A DNA stretch of 61,722 nucleotides from Chloroflexota bacterium. Lineage in GTDB: Bacteria; Chloroflexota; Dormibacteria; CF-121. The notes under the pieces are model-generated. The model did no database searches, was not told the DNA's origin, and saw only the letters and a program-made list of their open reading frames with translations. Position numbers and translations under genes: made by a program. The stretch is from positions 1 to 61,722 of the forward strand of contig VBHC01000123.1 in assembly GCA_005889535.1 (NCBI GenBank), given 5' to 3'. Each line of letters opens with the position of its first letter. Positions within the stretch are counted from its first letter, which is position 1. Below, piece by piece: positions 43,557 to 52,251 of the stretch.

Positions 43557-44392
43557 CGCGCTGGTTGACCGTCCGTGGAGCCGACGCTGTGCTGATCGTC
43601 GTCTCCGGGGCCGGGCTGGCCCTCTTCGTCGCCCCACTCGTTCTCGGTTCCCGGTTTCCGCAACCGGTCGCGCTGTTCAGCGCGCTGGTCGCGGTATCCG
43701 CCCTGGTGGTCCTGGGGGTCGCGCTCCAAACTCATCAACTGTCGACTCGCCTGCTGGCCATCCTGGCGGGGCTGGTTGCGGTGGATGCCACCCTCCGCCT
43801 CGTGATCGTGGTCGGCCTGCTCGGGTTCTCGCCGATCTTCTTCCTGATCATCGCCGGCGGATTTGTGATGGGGCCGAGCTTCGGCTTCGCCAGCGGGGCC
43901 CTCACCCTCCTCCTCTCCGCCGTCCTGACAGCCGGCCTCGGACCGTGGCTGCCGTACCAGATGCTGGCCGCCGCCTGGGTGGGGATGGGCTCGGGGTATC
44001 TCGGACGCCTGAGCCGACGATCCACCTCCCGATTCGGCATCGTTCTCTTGTGCTGCTACGGCGGCATCGCCGGCCTCGCCTACGGCCTCCTGCTCGATCT
44101 CTGGGAGTGGCCGCTGCTACTCGGCACGGCTTCTTCTCAGCTGAGCTGGGTGCCGGGGCTCGCGGTCAGCGAATTGATCCGGCGTTTCGGCGGCTTCTAC
44201 CTTGCGACGTCGCTCGTCTACGACGCGTTCAGGGCGGCGGGCAACATCATCCTGATTGCGGTCCTCGGCCGCGCGGTCATCACCGCACTGGACCGGTTCC
44301 GCCGCCGCTTCCTCGTCAACTGGACGGCGCGCCCACCGGTTCTGGAACAGACCGCGGGTAAGATTTCGGGAGATGTCGGAACTCCCGCCTGA
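43553..44392 (+). CDS. ECF transporter S component, probably for cobalamin
   Basis: A 279-residue protein with about eight hydrophobic helices, last transport gene in the operon. GGFVMGPSFGFASGALTLLLS and MLAAAWVGMGSGYLGRLS resemble the conserved loop regions of S components that bind the substrate. Substrate assignment to cobalamin rests on the riboswitch and the two transcobalamin-like proteins. The C-terminal 35 residues extend into the next gene's start. Confidence 0.75.
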   Translation: MTRWLTVRGADAVLIVVSGAGLALFVAPLVLGSRFPQPVALFSALVAVSALVVLGVALQTHQLSTRLLAILAGLVAVDATLRLVIVVGLLGFSPIFFLIIAGGFVMGPSFGFASGALTLLLSAVLTAGLGPWLPYQMLAAAWVGMGSGYLGRLSRRSTSRFGIVLLCCYGGIAGLAYGLLLDLWEWPLLLGTASSQLSWVPGLAVSELIRRFGGFYLATSLVYDAFRAAGNIILIAVLGRAVITALDRFRRRFLVNWTARPPVLEQTAGKISGDVGTPA

Positions 44393-45059
44393 GCTCGCGG
44401 TTGAACCGGAACCGACGGATGCCGACCCACCGCCGGAAGCGATTCGGCCTGACCGGCCGCGCATCTGGCCGGAGGAGCCGCGCGCTCCAAAACCCCAGAT
44501 CAAGCGGCCGATGGAGGAGTGGCTCGCCGAATTCGAAGAGCGAGTCAGGCATCAGGACGCTCACCCACGCGAACAGCCCGGCCGGCGCCGCCGCCCGCGC
44601 GGGCTGGCGCGGATTGTGCCTGCCGCAGCGCGCCCGGAGCCGCCGCGCAAGGAGCTGGCCCCGGATAGGGGCAGGGCACAACCCGCCGACCAGCAACGTC
44701 GAGGCCGCCGACGGCGACGGGGCGGGCGCGGAATTTCGCCCGGCGCCGGGCCAGGGCAGGGCGAGACTCAGGCAAGACCGCCGGTGGCGCCATCGCGGCG
44801 CCGGGATCGGCCGTACGCCCCACCCCGATCCTCCCCCGCACGGGGGGAGGGGGAATCCGGAAACCGGCCGGCGCCCACACGGGGGGACGGTGGATCCACA
44901 AACCGGCCCTCTCCCGCGAAGGGAGACCGCCGCTCCGAGCAGGACCCGAATCGCCGGCGCCGTCGTCGCGGTCGGGGCCGCGGTCGCGGCCCGCGACCGG
45001 GTGGTTCCCCAGGGCAGGGTAGCCCGCCGAGCCCGGGTGGGGGCGGGCCACCGACCTGA
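44373..45059 (+). CDS. Arg/Gly/Pro-rich disordered protein
   Basis: About 228 residues from ATG 44373. An acidic Pro-rich start (EPEPTDADPPPEA) and one short helix (MEEWLAEFEERVR) are followed by about 160 residues of Arg/Gly/Pro-rich low complexity, including RRRRRRGRGRGRGPRPGG. The composition resembles RNA-binding tails. Two GC hairpins of the form CTCCCCC/GGGGGGAG lie inside the gene, so part may be repeat-derived. Function unknown. Confidence 0.5.
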   Translation: MSELPPELAVEPEPTDADPPPEAIRPDRPRIWPEEPRAPKPQIKRPMEEWLAEFEERVRHQDAHPREQPGRRRRPRGLARIVPAAARPEPPRKELAPDRGRAQPADQQRRGRRRRRGGRGISPGAGPGQGETQARPPVAPSRRRDRPYAPPRSSPARGEGESGNRPAPTRGDGGSTNRPSPAKGDRRSEQDPNRRRRRRGRGRGRGPRPGGSPGQGSPPSPGGGGPPT

Positions 45060-45115
45060 CGGCTTCGGAATCGCATTGAATTCGCTGGAATAGAATGGAC
45101 CAGCGAGGCGTTGGC

Positions 45116-45682
45116 ATGAGTAGCGACTTTTCGCTTTTTGAGAGGCACGTCGACGCGCTCTACCGGAGCGCACTGCGCCTCACGAGGAAGCCGGAGGACG
45201 CCGAGGACCTGGTGCAGGAAACGTATTTGCGAGCCTATCGCTACCGGAATCGCTTCAAGCCCGGTACGAACGAGAAAGCCTGGCTCTTCACAATCATGAC
45301 GAACGTCTTCCGCAATCGATTGCGGCAGCGCCCGGCGCCTACCGAGCCGCTCGACCAGCCGGGAACCGACTTTTCGATCTACGACCAGCTGCGGCGGGAG
45401 GGGATGCCGGTTCATCTCATGTCTCCCGAGGAGATCATCGTCGAGCGCGGCTTTGGCGACGAGGTGAAGCACGCGCTCGAGGAGCTGCCCTTGCCCATGC
45501 GGATGGTGGTCGTGCTCGTGGACGTCGAGGACTTCTCCTATAAAGAGGTCGCGTCGATCCTGGGGATCAAAATTGGAACCGTGATGTCCCGGCTGCACCG
45601 CGGCCGGCAGGCATTGCAGAAGAAGCTATGGGAATACTCCGGCCGGCCCAGGGCGCGGCCGGTGGCCGTGGGAGCCAACTGA
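45116..45682 (+). CDS. ECF sigma factor (SigR-like)
   Basis: About 188 residues from ATG 45116 (GAGG 8 nt upstream; ATG 45095 possible). Region 2 reads LTRKPEDAEDLVQETYLRAY and GTNEKAWLFTIMTN, as in SigR/ECF12-type sigma factors. Region 4 has ELPLPMRMVVVLVDVEDFSYKEVA with GTVMSRLHRGRQ. It directs RNA polymerase to thiol-stress genes in relatives. The stop overlaps an RsrA-like anti-sigma gene. Confidence 0.9.
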   Translation: MSSDFSLFERHVDALYRSALRLTRKPEDAEDLVQETYLRAYRYRNRFKPGTNEKAWLFTIMTNVFRNRLRQRPAPTEPLDQPGTDFSIYDQLRREGMPVHLMSPEEIIVERGFGDEVKHALEELPLPMRMVVVLVDVEDFSYKEVASILGIKIGTVMSRLHRGRQALQKKLWEYSGRPRARPVAVGAN

Positions 45683-45936
45683 TGGGCGACCATTGTGAAC
45701 AGGCGATGCGAAAACTCTCGGTCTACATCGACCGCGAGCTCAGCGATGCGGAGGTTCGCCGGGTCAAGGCCCACCTGGACGACTGCCCGCCCTGTGAGAA
45801 GGTCTTCGACTTCCAGGCGGAGATGAAGCGACTGGTCCGCAAGGAGTGTTGCACCGACGATGCTCCCGCGCGGCTCCGGGATTGGGTCCGCCAGCTCGCA
45901 ACCGAGAACCCGCCAGCCCGCGACCGAGAAGTCTAA
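45682..45936 (+). CDS. Zinc anti-sigma factor (RsrA-like)
   Basis: An 84-residue protein overlapping the sigma gene (TGATG). The zinc motif HLDDCPPC (His31, Cys35, Cys38) is preceded by a Cys near residue 5 and followed by CC (56-57), the same order of cysteines as in RsrA. In relatives oxidation of these thiols releases zinc and the sigma factor. A thiol-redox fusion gene follows 9 nt downstream. Confidence 0.85.
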   Translation: MGDHCEQAMRKLSVYIDRELSDAEVRRVKAHLDDCPPCEKVFDFQAEMKRLVRKECCTDDAPARLRDWVRQLATENPPARDREV

Positions 45937-45945
45937 GCCGATCGG

Positions 45946-47145
45946 ATGATCGTCGACCTGACCCTGGCGTTTCTCGCCGGACTGTTGTCGTTCGCGTCGA
46001 CCTGCGTCTTGCCGCTGGTACCGGCCTATGTGACCTACATGGGCGCCGCCTCGGCGGGCACCACCATGACACTCCGGCAGCAACTCGGCGTCCTCGGCAA
46101 CGCGGCTTTGTTCGTTGCCGGCTTTGGGTCGGCGTTCGTCGCGCTGGGCGCCTCCTTCGGCCTTATCGGTGCGGATTTGAAGGCCTACCGTCCGCTCTTG
46201 CTGCAGGTGGCCGGTGTCGCGCTGGTGTTGATCGGGATCGCGCTCTTGACAGTTGGCCGCATCCCCGGGCTGATGGGCGAGAAGCGCTTCGACATCGCCC
46301 ACCGCCTTCCGCGGGCGCCCTGGGCGTCTTACGTGATCGGCCTCGCCTTCGCGATTGGATGGACGCCGTGCGTCGGGCCAATCCTGGCGGCCATCCTGCT
46401 CCGGGCCGGAAGCAGCGGAACCGCTGCTCAGGGCGCTGTGCTACTCGCCGTCTATTCGGCCGGTCTGGGGCTACCATTCCTGGTCGCCGCCGGCCTCTCC
46501 GGGATGTTGACCCAGGTCCTCAGTCGGATTCGTGGCGCGTACGGCATTTTGAATGCCGTCGCGGCTGCCTTCCTGATCGGCATGGGGCTGCTCATTTTTT
46601 CCAACCGGCTCACCGTCTTCAACGACTTCTTCCCGGTAGTAGCCGTGACGACGCCGTGGGATTCGCATTTTCAGAGCGACGAAGGGACACTGCCGGCGAC
46701 TCACGGACCGGTGCAGGTGGGGCAGCCGGCCCCGTCATTCACCCTTACCGACATTGACGGCCACCGAGTCTCGCTTTCGCAGCTCAAAGGCAAGCCGGTG
46801 TTGATCAGCTTCTGGGCGACCTGGTGTGTGCCCTGCCGCGATGAGCTCCCCCTGATCCGTGATGAGTACCTGGCGCACCACACCGAAGGCCTGGAAGTCG
46901 TCGCCATCGACTGGGGTGATGAATCGGCGGATACCGTGCGGAGGTTCTGGACCGGCCTGAAGCTGCAGCCGGCACCATACCTCGACCCGGATGGCCGAGC
47001 CGCCACTGCGTACGGCGTGACGCTCAGCAGCACCGGCTTGCCCGTCAGCATTCTCGTCGCGCGCGACGGCACTGTCAGCAGTTACGAACCGTTCCCGCTG
47101 ACGAAGGAGTTTCTCGATCCGGCGCTGACGAAGATCCTCTCGTGA
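45946..47145 (+). CDS. CcdA-thioredoxin fusion protein
   Basis: A 399-residue protein. The first 230 residues are a CcdA/DsbD-beta-like electron carrier with six helices; STCVLPLVPAY and GWTPCVGPIL carry the two redox Cys. The rest is a TlpA/ResA-like thioredoxin domain with FWATWCVPCRDELP (WCVPC active site). The fusion would carry reducing power across the membrane to a tethered thioredoxin. Its place after a SigR/RsrA-like pair suggests redox-controlled expression. Confidence 0.9.
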   Translation: MIVDLTLAFLAGLLSFASTCVLPLVPAYVTYMGAASAGTTMTLRQQLGVLGNAALFVAGFGSAFVALGASFGLIGADLKAYRPLLLQVAGVALVLIGIALLTVGRIPGLMGEKRFDIAHRLPRAPWASYVIGLAFAIGWTPCVGPILAAILLRAGSSGTAAQGAVLLAVYSAGLGLPFLVAAGLSGMLTQVLSRIRGAYGILNAVAAAFLIGMGLLIFSNRLTVFNDFFPVVAVTTPWDSHFQSDEGTLPATHGPVQVGQPAPSFTLTDIDGHRVSLSQLKGKPVLISFWATWCVPCRDELPLIRDEYLAHHTEGLEVVAIDWGDESADTVRRFWTGLKLQPAPYLDPDGRAATAYGVTLSSTGLPVSILVARDGTVSSYEPFPLTKEFLDPALTKILS

Positions 47146-48107
47146 GTCAGACCGCAAAGACCGGTACCTGGTCCGGGCGTGGGCTCTGGCGCTACCGAGC
47201 CGACCTCGCGGTTCGCGGCGAACCCGTGACGCTGGGCGAGGGCGCCACGCCGATCGTGCCCTACGAAAAATTCCTGCTGAAGCTCGAGAGCATCTCCCCG
47301 ACCGGCTCCTTCAAAGATCGCGGAGCGGCGACCGCCATCACGGCGGCCCGCAGCGCCGGAGCACGAATAGTCGTGGAAGACTCGTCGGGCAACGCCGGAA
47401 CGGCAATCGCCGCCTATGCGGCCGCCGCCGGATTGCGCGCGCGGATTTTCGCGCCGGATGACATCGTGGCATCGAAGGCCCGGGCCATTCAGGTGTTGGG
47501 TGCCGAGCTGGTGAAGATCTCCGGGCCGCGCTCAGCCGTGACCGAAGCCGCCCTGATGGCGGCCAGGGACGCCTACGACGTTGGCCACGCGCGCGACGAC
47601 ACCTTTCTCGAGGGGACCAAGACGATCGCCTACGAACTCTTCGAGGAGCTTGGGGATGAGTTGCACGACATCGTGACGCCGGTAGGCCAGGGCACGGTGC
47701 TGATCGGGCTGGCGATGGGGTTCGCCGATCTGGTGGCCGCCGGCCGCATGGCGCGGGCGCCAAAGCTGCACGGCGTGCAATCGGACGCATGCGCGCCGCT
47801 GGTTCGGGGCGCCGCGATCGGCCGCCCCGCGCCCGTCGTACGCCAACCGTCGATTGCCGATGGCATCCGGATCCCCGAGCCGACCCGGGCGGAACGCAGT
47901 TACGCCGCCGTCCGATACAGCGGCGGTCGCTGGATCGCCGTGCCAGACGACGCGATCGAGCAGGCCTGGCGCCAGGCCGCCACAGTGGGATTGCTGATCG
48001 AGCCGACCTCAGCCGCAGCGATCGTGGGCGCCCACGTCCTCCACCTTCCGCCTGGAGCGGTGCTCATCATCACGGGATCGGGGCTGAAGGCGATCGAGCG
48101 CTACTAG
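47142..48107 (+). CDS. thrC: Threonine synthase-like PLP enzyme
   Basis: A 321-residue PLP enzyme of fold type II. SPTGSFKDRGA holds the PLP Lys, DSSGNAGTA binds phosphate, TPVGQGT the second phosphate loop, and SGLKAIE ends the protein. It resembles threonine synthase but is shorter than usual (about 350-400) and lacks an extended N-terminal domain. Substrate could be another hydroxyamino acid. It starts inside the end of the upstream fusion gene (4-nt overlap). Confidence 0.8.
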   Translation: MSQTAKTGTWSGRGLWRYRADLAVRGEPVTLGEGATPIVPYEKFLLKLESISPTGSFKDRGAATAITAARSAGARIVVEDSSGNAGTAIAAYAAAAGLRARIFAPDDIVASKARAIQVLGAELVKISGPRSAVTEAALMAARDAYDVGHARDDTFLEGTKTIAYELFEELGDELHDIVTPVGQGTVLIGLAMGFADLVAAGRMARAPKLHGVQSDACAPLVRGAAIGRPAPVVRQPSIADGIRIPEPTRAERSYAAVRYSGGRWIAVPDDAIEQAWRQAATVGLLIEPTSAAAIVGAHVLHLPPGAVLIITGSGLKAIERY

Positions 48108-48483
48108 GAACCCCCACCCGTTCCCTGGCGCGCGCGATCGTTTGGGGATCGTACGCGAGCGCCAGGCGGGCGCCCCAGAGATCGATGTGATAGCCGGGGA
48201 GGCGCCGTCGCCGGGGCAACGGGGAGTCGAGGTCGGGGAGCGACTTGAACTGGAGCGCTCGCTGCGGAATCGCCTTGCTGATCGCCCAGGTCAGCAACCG
48301 GTCCGGATCGGCGCTGACCACCTTGCCGTACCAGCCGGGACCGAAGCGGGCATGTTCCAGGTAAACCAACGGCGCCAGCCATAGGCCCCCGGCGGCGGCA
48401 TGGCGGAAGCCATCCGCCCGGCGGTCGAAGGCCCGCGGAACGTCAGGCGGCACGGACCAGGAACCGGCCGGGGTCGAAGGCAT
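48070..48483 (-). CDS. Small protein after glycine oxidase
   Basis: A 137-residue frame starting inside the end of the glycine-oxidase gene and overlapping the end of the plus-strand PLP gene by 38 nt. It reads like a real soluble protein (GLWLAPLVYLEHARFGPGW, YHIDLWGARLALAYDP). No family recognised. The double overlap lowers confidence. Confidence 0.5.
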   Translation of the reverse strand: MPSTPAGSWSVPPDVPRAFDRRADGFRHAAAGGLWLAPLVYLEHARFGPGWYGKVVSADPDRLLTWAISKAIPQRALQFKSLPDLDSPLPRRRRLPGYHIDLWGARLALAYDPQTIARARERVGVPSSARSPSAPIP

Positions 48484-49561
48484 CGAGGGGAAGACGAGGC
48501 CGCCGTCGGGCTACGAGATCCAGGACCAGTTCGCCCGTGATGGGAGCCAGCAAGATGCCTTCCCGGAAATGACCGGTGGCGAGAACGATCCCGTCCCATC
48601 CCGGCGGCCGTCCAAGCAATGGGAGGCGGTCCGGCGTGCCTGGCCGTAAGCCGGCCCACGCGCTCAAGACCGTGGCATCGGCCAAACGGGGCACCAGCCG
48701 CGAAGCCAGGGCGAGCAATCCGGCGATTCCTGCTGCCGTGGGTCGCGCATCGAAGCCGACCTCCTCGACGGTTGTGCCCACGATCGTCGAACCGTCGGCT
48801 TTGGTCAGGACGTATCCGCTGTTGGAGCTGACCGCGTGACGGAGCGGCGTCGCACTGGTTGACAGGGCTACCATCTGGCCGCGCACCGGTCGCACCGGGA
48901 TCGGCGTCTGCAGCGTGTTCGACCATGCCGAAGCCCAGGTGCCATTCGCGATGACGGTCTCCGGCGACCGGATGGTCTCGCCGCCGACTGCGACACCAAC
49001 CACACGATCGCCCTGGATCAGCAGCCGATCGGCAGCGGCACCTTCCAGCACGGCCGCTCCCAGGTCGGTCGCGGCGCGTGCCAACGCCTGGGCGAGGACA
49101 CGTGGCAAGATCTGGTAATGGTCCTCATAGAGCAGGGCCGCCCGAACGCCAGGGTTTAGCGCCGGTTCGACATCCACGGCGGCGGCGCCGTCGAGCCAGC
49201 CGACCGACATTCCCTGATCCACCTGCCAGGCGCGGTGCGCTCGGAGCTGCGCCTCTTCGGCTTCGTCGAGCGTGACGTGCAGCAGCGAGGCCCGACGATA
49301 CCCGATGTCGATCCCGGTGCGTTCCAGCAGCTCAGCCGCCAGCGCGGTAAAGAGGCGGGCACTCTCGGCCCCGAGCGCGGAGAATGCGGGTGGCGTGCCG
49401 CGGTCGGGGTTGAGCTGAATCATTCCCGCCGACGCTCCCGTGGCTTCTCCGCCCACGCGCCCGCGGTCGAGAACCATGACCTTCAGGCCGGCTTTGGCAA
49501 GCTGGTAGGCAGTCGAGGTTCCGATGGCGCCGGCGCCAATCACGATGACGTCCGGACTCAC
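48443..49561 (-). CDS. thiO: Glycine oxidase / FAD-dependent amine oxidase
   Basis: A 372-residue flavoenzyme of the DAO family. VIVIGAGAIGTSTAY is the FAD-binding GxGxxG, GEATGASAGMI the second contact, RPVRGQMV the middle strand, and ATGHFREGILLAP at the C-terminus is typical for glycine oxidase ThiO, which supplies dehydroglycine for the thiazole of thiamine. No other thi gene is adjacent, so another amine substrate remains possible. Confidence 0.8.
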   Translation of the reverse strand: MSPDVIVIGAGAIGTSTAYQLAKAGLKVMVLDRGRVGGEATGASAGMIQLNPDRGTPPAFSALGAESARLFTALAAELLERTGIDIGYRRASLLHVTLDEAEEAQLRAHRAWQVDQGMSVGWLDGAAAVDVEPALNPGVRAALLYEDHYQILPRVLAQALARAATDLGAAVLEGAAADRLLIQGDRVVGVAVGGETIRSPETVIANGTWASAWSNTLQTPIPVRPVRGQMVALSTSATPLRHAVSSNSGYVLTKADGSTIVGTTVEEVGFDARPTAAGIAGLLALASRLVPRLADATVLSAWAGLRPGTPDRLPLLGRPPGWDGIVLATGHFREGILLAPITGELVLDLVARRRPRLPLDAFDPGRFLVRAA

Positions 49562-49631
49562 GAATTCGATCTTAGTCGGGCGAGAAGCCCCACCCTGGCC
49601 CTCCCCGCGGCCGCGGGAGGGAATCTGTGCA

Positions 49632-49844
49632 TTAGTCGATCAGGCGACGGAGCCGCTGATCTTCGCTGGCACGGGCGCCCTGGTATAGAGCACAGGTCGC
49701 CACTTTTCCCAGGCACGGCGGCGACGGCCACGCCACCACCCCCCAGAAGTGGTGGACCCGGCGGTCGACGTGGCAATCCGCCTGAAACACTTTCAGGAAG
49801 GCTCGGCGCTTTCGAAGGATCTGCTCAAGGTACGGACAGCGCAT
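49632..49844 (-). CDS. Small cysteine-containing protein
   Basis: A 70-residue basic protein with Cys residues at MRCPYLEQ, QADCHVD, PPCLG and ATCALYQGA. The spacing suggests a small metal- or cluster-binding protein. No Shine-Dalgarno sequence is visible. Coding status is uncertain; convergent genes lie to neither side, and it points toward thiO. Confidence 0.45.
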   Translation of the reverse strand: MRCPYLEQILRKRRAFLKVFQADCHVDRRVHHFWGVVAWPSPPCLGKVATCALYQGARASEDQRLRRLID

Positions 49845-49987
49845 AGGAAGAAAAAGTGATACTCCAAGACTAACACGAGGTTGGCCTGCGTGCGCCCTGT
49901 CATCGCCCTCTTCTAGCCAGACAACGCAGCGTCCAGACGCTTCTGGCCCGATTCAGGCTCACTTCCACCGACCCGTTACACTCAGCC

Positions 49988-51001
49988 GTGCCGCATGTTC
50001 GGATCGGGATCTCAAACGTAATATCTATGGCCGAGACTGGGTTCTGGCGATCCCCCTCCATGCTGTCCTGGTGGCGTCGGCGCCGCCCATCGAGCTCGCA
50101 AACCGGGGAACGAGCGCGCCGGTTGGTCTTCGTCCTGGGCGGCGGCGGCAGCCGGGGCGCCTGCAGCGTGGGGGTGCTCAAGGCTCTGCTCGAGGCCGGC
50201 ATCAAGCCGGACGGGCTGGTCGGCTGCAGCTCAGGCGCGTTCAATGCAGTCGCGCTCGCCGCCAAACCGGACCTCCAAACGATCGAGCAGCTGGCTCACG
50301 TTTGGGGATCGATCCGGAACCGTGACCTGTTTGATCGCAACCCGCTGCGGATGGCATACCGCTACATGCGCAGCCGCAACAGCTTCTTCGACAGCCGCTA
50401 CTTGCGAACGCTGGCCGCCATGAACTTGCCTGCGACCTTCGACCAGCTGACCCTGCCCTGCGCGGTAATCGCGACCAACCTCACCCGGGCCCGAAAGGAA
50501 ATCTTTACGACGGGCAGCGTGCCGGACGCGGTCGCCGCGTCGTCCGCGATCCCGGGCCTGTTCAACCCTTATCGCATCGGCAATGAAGAATTCGTCGATG
50601 GGGCGGTGGCAGAGAACGTGGGCCTTGCCGAAGCCATCCAGCTTGGCGCCACACACATCGTCGCCATCGACAACAGCACCTCCAACCCACGCCGGCCACC
50701 GAACCACACGTTGACCGGCATCCTGGCGCAGAGCATCCAGATCATGCTGGGCCAGCGAACGCTGGAGGAGTACCAGCGCTTCGCTCAGCAGGCCGAGATC
50801 TGTCTGCTGGTTCCCAACGTCGAGTTCGGCACAGCCGGAACGGACTTCAGCCAGGTGGATCGCCTCATCGAGGAGGCGTACGCTCGCACCCACGCCTTTC
50901 TCCAGGACGGCGGCGGACTCGACCGCCAGGGGCGCCTCGAGCCGGGCATCCACTACATGCTTCCCCCCCGGCGCCAGACTGTCGTCTCCCTGGCCCAGTG
51001 A
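49988..51001 (+). CDS. Patatin-like phospholipase
   Basis: A 337-residue protein. The patatin fold has GGGGSRGACSVGVL (oxyanion loop), GCSSGAFNA (nucleophile Ser in GxSxG) and EFVDGAV (catalytic Asp in DGA/G). It hydrolyses acyl esters of lipids. GTG or later ATG starts are possible; the first 40 residues are not part of the domain. The stop overlaps the next gene by 4 nt. Confidence 0.87.
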   Translation: MPHVRIGISNVISMAETGFWRSPSMLSWWRRRRPSSSQTGERARRLVFVLGGGGSRGACSVGVLKALLEAGIKPDGLVGCSSGAFNAVALAAKPDLQTIEQLAHVWGSIRNRDLFDRNPLRMAYRYMRSRNSFFDSRYLRTLAAMNLPATFDQLTLPCAVIATNLTRARKEIFTTGSVPDAVAASSAIPGLFNPYRIGNEEFVDGAVAENVGLAEAIQLGATHIVAIDNSTSNPRRPPNHTLTGILAQSIQIMLGQRTLEEYQRFAQQAEICLLVPNVEFGTAGTDFSQVDRLIEEAYARTHAFLQDGGGLDRQGRLEPGIHYMLPPRRQTVVSLAQ

Positions 51002-52236
51002 CGGTCGCCCGAAAAAACGCGGGCCGCCTGGCGGGGTGGCTGCGATGGCTGTGGCCGCTCGGACTGCTCCTCATCGCGTGGCTGATCGCCCCGCTTCGGG
51101 CCGGGGCCACCTACCCCGGCATGCCTTGCACGGCGCAGGCCGACACCGTTTTCAGCCTCGCATCGTACACGCTGCTCTTTCTTCCGACGGCCGCGGTGCT
51201 GCTCTGGCTGAGCCGGCGGCTGATTCCGGCCGCCTTGCGGCGGGGCCTTTTTGCCTGGGTTGCCGGCCTCAGCGCGGTCGCGGTCGGTATCGGGATCGTG
51301 TTCCTTTCGTTTGCCGGGGTGTCGGCGGACCGCCGGCCGTTCCGAACCAGCGAACAAACTGTCAGCTGTCCCGACCTGGGCGCGGGTTTGCAAGCGATGC
51401 ATTGCTGGAGGGACGGCAGCACGCTCGAGATGAATGCCTATGGCCAGCGGCCGCTCGACCTGGGCGGCGTTCAATCGATGGCGCGGGCCCTCCGGGCGAC
51501 CAAACAGGATGCGGCCCTTTACGAGGCTTTCATCACCGATACGACGGATCGGAGCATTGTCGACTACTCGAACGCGCGCCTGTTCGTACTGCAGCGACCG
51601 GGGCTGACCGACTTTTCAGATCTCTGCCTGTCCGAGCACCAGGCGAAGCTGCGCGAGGTGCAGTCCCATCGCGTCGGCTTCTACCGCTACAGCGCCCGGC
51701 AATCGCCCCCCGTCGACGCGTTCTTTCTGCAGGACACGGCAGGCACTGGCGAAGTCGGGTACGAGGTGATCGACTACCTGCATGGCCAGGCCACCCTCCC
51801 TTACGTGCGGCCGGTCGACCTGCGGCCCGACGAGTCCGCCTACCTGGACCGGGTCACCGCTGCCGTTGCGGCCTTGAACCAGGATCTCGATCGAGAGACG
51901 CAGTCGCCGTCCCCGCCCGGCGCGCTCGCCGGCATGCAGGCGGACTTCCAGCGCATCACCGCCGACCTGGTCTCCGCACCCGAGCGGCTCAGGGAGTATC
52001 GCGACGGGCGGGTCAAGCGATTCCTGGAGAATTACGACCTGATTCTGACAGCAGAGGAAAGTGCGGCCCGGGGCCAGAGCGGGCAGGCGATCCACTCCAG
52101 CGCCTATGAGGATCACCGCCGCTTCTTCTACCAGGAGGCGCGGGTCGCCCGGCTGATCGGTTATCTCTATCTCCAGCAGCCCAACACTCCGTTCACCGAC
52201 GACGAGCTGTCGACGGTTAACTGGGCCGTCTTCTAG
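50998..52236 (+). CDS. Membrane-anchored protein of unknown function
   Basis: A 412-residue protein. Three hydrophobic helices fill the first 115 residues; the rest is soluble and outside the membrane by topology estimate, with two Cys near residues 123 and 135. Charged helical segments dominate the C-terminal 130 residues. It is co-translated with the patatin gene (4-nt overlap), so it may be its membrane partner. No family recognised. Confidence 0.65.
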   Translation: MTVARKNAGRLAGWLRWLWPLGLLLIAWLIAPLRAGATYPGMPCTAQADTVFSLASYTLLFLPTAAVLLWLSRRLIPAALRRGLFAWVAGLSAVAVGIGIVFLSFAGVSADRRPFRTSEQTVSCPDLGAGLQAMHCWRDGSTLEMNAYGQRPLDLGGVQSMARALRATKQDAALYEAFITDTTDRSIVDYSNARLFVLQRPGLTDFSDLCLSEHQAKLREVQSHRVGFYRYSARQSPPVDAFFLQDTAGTGEVGYEVIDYLHGQATLPYVRPVDLRPDESAYLDRVTAAVAALNQDLDRETQSPSPPGALAGMQADFQRITADLVSAPERLREYRDGRVKRFLENYDLILTAEESAARGQSGQAIHSSAYEDHRRFFYQEARVARLIGYLYLQQPNTPFTDDELSTVNWAVF

Positions 52237-52251
52237 CCGGCCGGGCCCGGC

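Noticed and set aside
44830-44935. GC hairpins CTCCCCC/GGGGGGAG as a mobile element
   Set aside because: Short GC-rich palindromes occur by chance and as simple intergenic repeats in this genome; no boundaries or target duplications seen.
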